This document shows positions 60,135 through 64,000 of a stretch of DNA of 64,000 nt, piece after piece. The notes beneath the pieces were generated by a model. It had not been told where the DNA came from, did no database searches, and was given only the letters and a program-made list of their open reading frames with translations. The stretch comes from Halobacterium jilantaiense. GTDB lineage: Archaea; Halobacteriota; Halobacteria; Halobacteriales; Halobacteriaceae. Every line of letters starts with the position of its first letter. The stretch's first letter is position 1. The position numbers were made by a program, and so were the translations under genes. The stretch is from the NCBI RefSeq assembly GCF_900110535.1, contig NZ_FOJA01000001.1, positions 1,895,393 through 1,959,392 on the forward strand, in the 5' to 3' direction.

Positions 60135-61831
60135 TGGCGTTCGTCGACAAGTTCCCCGAGGAAGCGAAGCTCGTCAGATACCACTTCGGCGTCGGGTTCG
60201 TCGCGCTCGCGCTCGGCGGCCTGTTCGGCCTCGTGCAGGCGCTGTACCGGACCGGCTACTTCCGTGACGCGCTCCCGATCGACGCCTCACAGTACTACAC
60301 GGTGCTGACGGGCCACGGCGTCCTGCTCGCGCTCGTGTTCACGACGTTCCTCATCTGTGGGTTCTTCGTGTGGGCGGTCACGCGCAGCCTCGACCGTCCG
60401 CTCGCCCACCAGCGGGTCGCCTGGGCGGGCTTCCTGTCGATGCTCGTCGGCACGGCGCTGGCCGCGCTCACCATCCTGAACGGCTTCGCGCCCGAACTGC
60501 CGTTCGGGTCCGCGGACGTCCTCTACACGTTCTACGCGCCCCTGCAGGCCCACCCGGCGTTCTACGTCGGCGCGGCGCTGCTCGTCGTCGGGTCGTGGGT
60601 CGTCGGCGCGGAGTACTTCCTCACGTACCGGCAGTGGCGCGCCGACAATCCCGACGAACGCATCCCCCTGCAGACGTTCATGGTGCTGGCGACGTTCGTG
60701 ATGTGGTACCTCTCCTCGCTCGGCGTCGCCGTCGAGGTGGTCGCGTTCCTCATCCCGTGGTCGCTGGGCTGGATCAGCCAGGTCGACCCGCTGCTGACGC
60801 GGACGCTGTTCTGGTACTTCGGCCACCCGGTCGTGTACTTCTGGCTGCTGCCCGCCTACCTCGCGTGGTACACAATCCTCCCGAAGCTCGCGGGCGGCAA
60901 ACTGTTCAGCGACCCGCTGGCCCGCATCGTCTTCGTGCTGTTCGTGCTGCTGTCGACGCCGGTCGGCTTCCACCACCAGTACACCGACCCCGGCGTCGCT
61001 GAAGGGTTCAAGTTCATCGCGATGACGAACACCTTCATGCTGCTGTTGCCGTCGCTGCTGACCGCGTTCACCGTCGTGGCGTCGCTCGAACACGGCGCGC
61101 GGCAGCGCGGCGGCACGGGCTACTTCGGCTGGCTGCGCGCGCTCCCGTGGGGGAACCCCGCGTTCTCCGCGATGGCGCTGGCCGGCCTCGTGTTCGCCGC
61201 CGGTGGGTTCTCCGGCATGATCAACGCCGGGATGAACATCAATTACCTCATTCACAACACCATCTGGGTGCCCGGTCACTTCCACCTCACCGTCGGCACC
61301 GCGTTCGCGCTGACGATGATGGGTGTGTCCTACTGGCTCGTCCCCCAGATTACGGGCAAACAGCTCCAGCACAAGACCATCGCCGCCGTCCAGCCGTTCG
61401 TCTGGGTCATCGGCATGACCCTGATGTCGAATGCGATGCACCGCGGCGGCCTCGCCGGCCTGCCGCGCCGCACCGCGAAGCCGCTGTTCCGCGGCGAGGG
61501 CGCAGCGCCGTTCGACCCCGTGGTGGGCAGCATCTCCGAGATGCAGCTCCAGATTGCGGTCGGCGGCACGCTGCTGTTCGTCGCGCTCGCGATGTTCCTC
61601 GTCGTGATGACGGGGACGTGGCTGTCGCGGTCGGGCGTCGGCCAGCTCTCGGTCAACGGCACGATTCCCGCGCCGCTGTCCGGGCCGGCCGACAGCCCCC
61701 GCATCCTCGACAACCTCAAGGTCTGGACCGCCATCGCCGTCGTGCTGGTCATCATCGCGTACGGCCTCCCGCTGTACAGCATGCTGGCCGACGGCATCCT
61801 CGGTCCCGGTAGCGGCGGCTTCCCGGTGTAA
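60134..61831 (+). CDS. cbaA: ba3-type cytochrome oxidase subunit I
   Basis: Haem-copper catalytic subunit, 565 residues, about thirteen helices. Haem a ligand region: LTGHGVLLALVFTTF. CuB/His-Tyr region: WYFGHPVVYFWLLPAYLAWY. CuB histidines: TPVGFHHQYTDP. Haem ligands: VPGHFHLTVGTAFAL. The K-channel-type pattern and lack of the A-family PDMAFPR region place it in the B family. It reduces O2 and pumps protons. It overlaps cbaB (TAATG). The next gene follows after about 60 bases. Confidence 0.95.
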   Translation: MAFVDKFPEEAKLVRYHFGVGFVALALGGLFGLVQALYRTGYFRDALPIDASQYYTVLTGHGVLLALVFTTFLICGFFVWAVTRSLDRPLAHQRVAWAGFLSMLVGTALAALTILNGFAPELPFGSADVLYTFYAPLQAHPAFYVGAALLVVGSWVVGAEYFLTYRQWRADNPDERIPLQTFMVLATFVMWYLSSLGVAVEVVAFLIPWSLGWISQVDPLLTRTLFWYFGHPVVYFWLLPAYLAWYTILPKLAGGKLFSDPLARIVFVLFVLLSTPVGFHHQYTDPGVAEGFKFIAMTNTFMLLLPSLLTAFTVVASLEHGARQRGGTGYFGWLRALPWGNPAFSAMALAGLVFAAGGFSGMINAGMNINYLIHNTIWVPGHFHLTVGTAFALTMMGVSYWLVPQITGKQLQHKTIAAVQPFVWVIGMTLMSNAMHRGGLAGLPRRTAKPLFRGEGAAPFDPVVGSISEMQLQIAVGGTLLFVALAMFLVVMTGTWLSRSGVGQLSVNGTIPAPLSGPADSPRILDNLKVWTAIAVVLVIIAYGLPLYSMLADGILGPGSGGFPV

Positions 61832-61891
61832 CGCCCACTAATCACCCGCTCGCGTTCGCTCCGCGCAGCAACTGACACACTCCCCACGCTC

Positions 61892-62479
61892 ATGCCCGAC
61901 TCAGACGCCGACGAGACGACCGCGACCGCCGCCAGCGACGACGACAGCGACGTGACGCGTCGCTGGCTGATTCGCGCGGTCGTCGGGCTCGGGCTCGGCA
62001 TCCCGGTCGTCGTCGAGGGCGCGACGCTCGTCGGCCTCGTGGAGTCGTGGCTGTTCGGCGACGGCGAGGGCGACGACGCGGCGGCGTCGACGACCACGGC
62101 ATCCGAGCCGGCGACGGTCGTCGGCGACGACCTGCTGCCGACGACCGACCGCGCCGAGACGCTCGCGGACGCGACCGTCTACGCCCGGGACGACGGCTGG
62201 CGGTTCGAACTCGCCGTCGACGTCGAGAACTCCGGCGACCGGCCGTACGAACTCCGACTGGGCACCGTCACGACGCAGGACGGCGCGCGCGTCGACGGCG
62301 ACGCGGCGACCGACCGGCTCGCCGTCGGCGAGTCCGCGACGCTGTCGGCGAGCTACGACCTGCCGGACGGCGAGACGCCCGCGACGATGGCCGTCGTCGG
62401 CGTCGAGTACGTGGACGGCGGCGGCGAGCGGTTCTTCCAGCAGACCGTCCGATTCGGCAACATCCCCGTACGGGGGTAG
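61892..62479 (+). CDS. Membrane-anchored hypothetical protein after the oxidase genes
   Basis: A 195-residue protein beginning MPDSDADETTATAASDDDSD. It has a single membrane anchor (WLIRAVVGLGLGIPVVVEGA), a Thr/Ala-rich linker and a beta-sandwich outer domain (WRFELAVDVENSGDRPYELR, SATLSASYDLPDGETPA, VVGVEYVDGGGERFF). The CARDB/FxLD-like pattern suggests an Ig-type fold. It follows cbaA by about 60 bases and may be the end of the operon. Role unknown; an assembly or accessory factor is possible. Confidence 0.72.
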   Translation: MPDSDADETTATAASDDDSDVTRRWLIRAVVGLGLGIPVVVEGATLVGLVESWLFGDGEGDDAAASTTTASEPATVVGDDLLPTTDRAETLADATVYARDDGWRFELAVDVENSGDRPYELRLGTVTTQDGARVDGDAATDRLAVGESATLSASYDLPDGETPATMAVVGVEYVDGGGERFFQQTVRFGNIPVRG

Positions 62480-62512
62480 GCGACCTGTCGGCGGTCCCGT
62501 AGCTCTCTGTCG

Positions 62513-62743
62513 TCACGCTGCCTGTCGCCGCCCCGCTCGCCACCCTTCCGCGAACAGCGCTGCGACCAGCGCGACGGCGACGGCGGCGGCCGCGGCCGCC
62601 GCGAACGTCAGCGCGTAGCGACCGTCGGGGAGCGCGCGAACCGCGACGCCGTAGCTCTGCAGCCCCAGAAACGCGAGCAGTACCCCGAGCACGACCCGCT
62701 GGAGGGTTCGGAGAGCCGACTCGAGCGTCGACACTGCGGACAT
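62513..62743 (-). CDS. Small membrane protein (76 aa)
   Basis: From ATG 62743: MSAVSTLESALRTLQRVVLG, then a first helix VVLGVLLAFLGLQSYGVAV, a short charged turn ALPDGRYALTF and a second Ala-rich helix (AAAAAAVAVALVAALFAEGW) ending in basic residues. Convergent with the preceding membrane-anchored gene and downstream of ileS. No family recognised. Confidence 0.65.
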   Translation of the reverse strand: MSAVSTLESALRTLQRVVLGVLLAFLGLQSYGVAVRALPDGRYALTFAAAAAAAVAVALVAALFAEGWRAGRRQAA

Positions 62744-62829
62744 ACGTCCAGTGCGGCCGGCGATAATAAAGAATGCCCGTAGCGCTCGCAGGCGCTGCGA
62801 AGTCTCAGCGAGCCGGCGGCGAGCCGGCC

Positions 62830-64000
62830 TTACAGCTCCTCGATTTCGAGGGCGACCGTGGTGCCCTCGACATCCCACTCCTCGCGGTAGCCGTCCTCGA
62901 CCTCGCCGAGGTCTCGGGCGCGAGTCTCCTCCTTGACGAGGTCCTCGTGGCGCGCGACGAGTTCGCCGACGCGCTCGTCGAACACGAGCACGTCCAGCCG
63001 AATCTCGGCGTCCATCTCGAGGTCCATGTCCTTGCGCATCTCCTGAACGCGGCGCACGACCTCGCGGGCGTACCCCTCGCTCTCCACGTCCTCGTTCAGT
63101 TCGGTGTCGACGTACACCGTCCCGGACTCGAAGTCCGCGCCGGCGACGTGCTCGGGGGTCTCCTCGACGAACTCGACCATCTCGTCGGTGAGTTCGACGT
63201 CCATTCCGAGGTCCTCGGAGACCTGGTCGGCGAGCGCGTCGAGGTCCGTGTCGGTGACGTGGGCGTCGTTGAGCGCGTTCATCACCGCGCCGGCGTCGTC
63301 GCCGAACGCGGGGCCGAGTTCGCTCATGTCGGCGCGGGCGCTGTACGCGAGTTCGCCCCAGGACTCGCCGGGGTCGACGACCTCGACACTGCGGGTGTTG
63401 AGGCGGTCGGCGAGCAGGTCGCCGTGGGCGTCGAGTGCGTCGACGACCGCGTCGTCGTCGGCGTCGACGACGATTCGCGTGACCGGCCACCGGAGCTTCC
63501 GGCCGGCCTGCTGGCGGGCGTGGCTGCCCGCCTCCTCGGCGGCGCGCAGCACGGCGACGTGGGCCTCCAGTCCGGGCTGCCGCAGGGACTCCTCGACCTC
63601 GGGCCAGTCACACATGTGGACGGTGTCGTGGCCGGTGTCGCCCGTGAGGTGGGCGTACAGCTCCTCCGTGACGAAGGGCGCGAACGGCGCGAGCAGCGCG
63701 GTGACTTCGAGGAGGACGCGCTGCATCGTGGCGTAGGCCGCCGTCTTGGACGCCGATTCGCCGTCCTCCCACATGCGCTCGCGGACGACCTGCACGTAGT
63801 ACCGGGAGAGGTCCTCGACGACGAACTCGAGGACCGCGTCGAGCGCGCGGTGCTGCTCGTAGTCCTCCCAGTGCTCGGTGGCGTCGGCCTTCACGGACTG
63901 GAGCGTGGACAGCAGCCACTCGTCGACAGCCTCCAGGTCGACGTCCTCGACGGCGACGCCGCTGCCCTCGCCGCCGAAGGCCTCGGGGACGTTCGCGTCG
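62830..64000 (-). CDS. ileS: Isoleucyl-tRNA synthetase, C-terminal part (runs off right edge)
   Basis: The C-terminal 390 or so residues of IleRS; HIGH, editing and KMSKS parts lie beyond the right edge. The anticodon-binding region is clear: LLSTLQSVKADATEHWEDYE, LDAVLEFVVEDLSRYYVQVV, RERMWEDGESASKTAAYATM and LAPFAPFVTEELYAHL. The C-terminal domain includes GRKLRWPVTRIVVDADD, EDLGMDVELTDEM and GYAREVVRRVQEMRKDMDLE. The ending GTTVALEIEEL with TAA is complete. Length and text match archaeal/eukaryotic-type IleRS. Confidence 0.95.
   Translation of the reverse strand, partial: DANVPEAFGGEGSGVAVEDVDLEAVDEWLLSTLQSVKADATEHWEDYEQHRALDAVLEFVVEDLSRYYVQVVRERMWEDGESASKTAAYATMQRVLLEVTALLAPFAPFVTEELYAHLTGDTGHDTVHMCDWPEVEESLRQPGLEAHVAVLRAAEEAGSHARQQAGRKLRWPVTRIVVDADDDAVVDALDAHGDLLADRLNTRSVEVVDPGESWGELAYSARADMSELGPAFGDDAGAVMNALNDAHVTDTDLDALADQVSEDLGMDVELTDEMVEFVEETPEHVAGADFESGTVYVDTELNEDVESEGYAREVVRRVQEMRKDMDLEMDAEIRLDVLVFDERVGELVARHEDLVKEETRARDLGEVEDGYREEWDVEGTTVALEIEEL

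Overview
The window is haloarchaeal chromosome. It is very GC-rich, nearly every protein is acidic (Asp/Glu-rich), and the information-processing genes are archaeal: TATA-binding protein, aIF1A, RIO1 kinase, a Dim2-type KH protein, thermosome, Trm-G10, an RFC small subunit, a tRNA-splicing endonuclease and RNase Z. Tat-dependent lipoproteins, halocyanin domains and a ba3-type oxidase also fit the class Halobacteria. The gene content looks close to Halobacterium, but the genus is an inference. I see no transposase, integrase, CRISPR array, rRNA or complete tRNA; most of the window is core chromosome.

Left part (1-16 kb): a truncated secreted repeat protein, an MTA/SAH deaminase, hisG, tbp with a downstream membrane protein, trmG10, an RFC-like clamp-loader subunit, a surface protein with two DUF7282-like domains and a Thr/Asn repeat insertion, RNase Z, a winged-helix/DICT regulator pair, a DUF460 protein, a phosphotransferase and tyrS. 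From 16 to 25 kb lie a frameshifted Nudix-like gene, aIF1A, a SatD-DUF3307 pair, RIO1, a compact tryptophanyl-tRNA synthetase (trpS2) preceded by a Trp-codon mini-ORF, a Zn-ribbon regulator, Dim2 and the thermosome. aIF1A, RIO1 and Dim2 form a ribosome-maturation set into which SatD-DUF3307 and trpS2 have been interleaved.

Middle part (25-54 kb): a methyltransferase, an ornithine cyclodeaminase/alanine dehydrogenase homologue, a bacterial-type leuS, hsp20, pheA, and a complete 2-oxoacid dehydrogenase operon (E1 alpha, E1 beta, E2, E3) downstream of lipA. Next come a MATE exporter, a Ski2/Brr2-like helicase, an AI-2E-family membrane protein, a NucS-like zinc-ribbon protein, endA overlapping a second tryptophanyl-tRNA synthetase (trpS1), hypothetical proteins, glmM and prs. 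Some intergenic stretches (27.2, 31.3, 40.2 and 52.8-53.2 kb) are mosaics of stem-loops with a shared CTCGCTnCGCTCG-like core.

Right part (54-62.5 kb): a respiratory oxidase locus. One arm (copA-like ATPase, a DsbD/SafE-type membrane protein and small membrane proteins) serves copper delivery. The divergent arm encodes a tandem halocyanin fused to a membrane tail, then CuA subunit II and haem-copper subunit I of a ba3-type oxidase, and follows a strongly folded 5' leader. The 3' part of ileS closes the window.

The most interesting signals are translational or leader-based. They are the Trp-codon leader before trpS2, a seven-codon leaderless mini-ORF coupled to pdhA, and the two-hairpin leader of the oxidase operon. 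Dyad operators between satD and rio1, and a NucS-like domain without its nuclease, also deserve a look.
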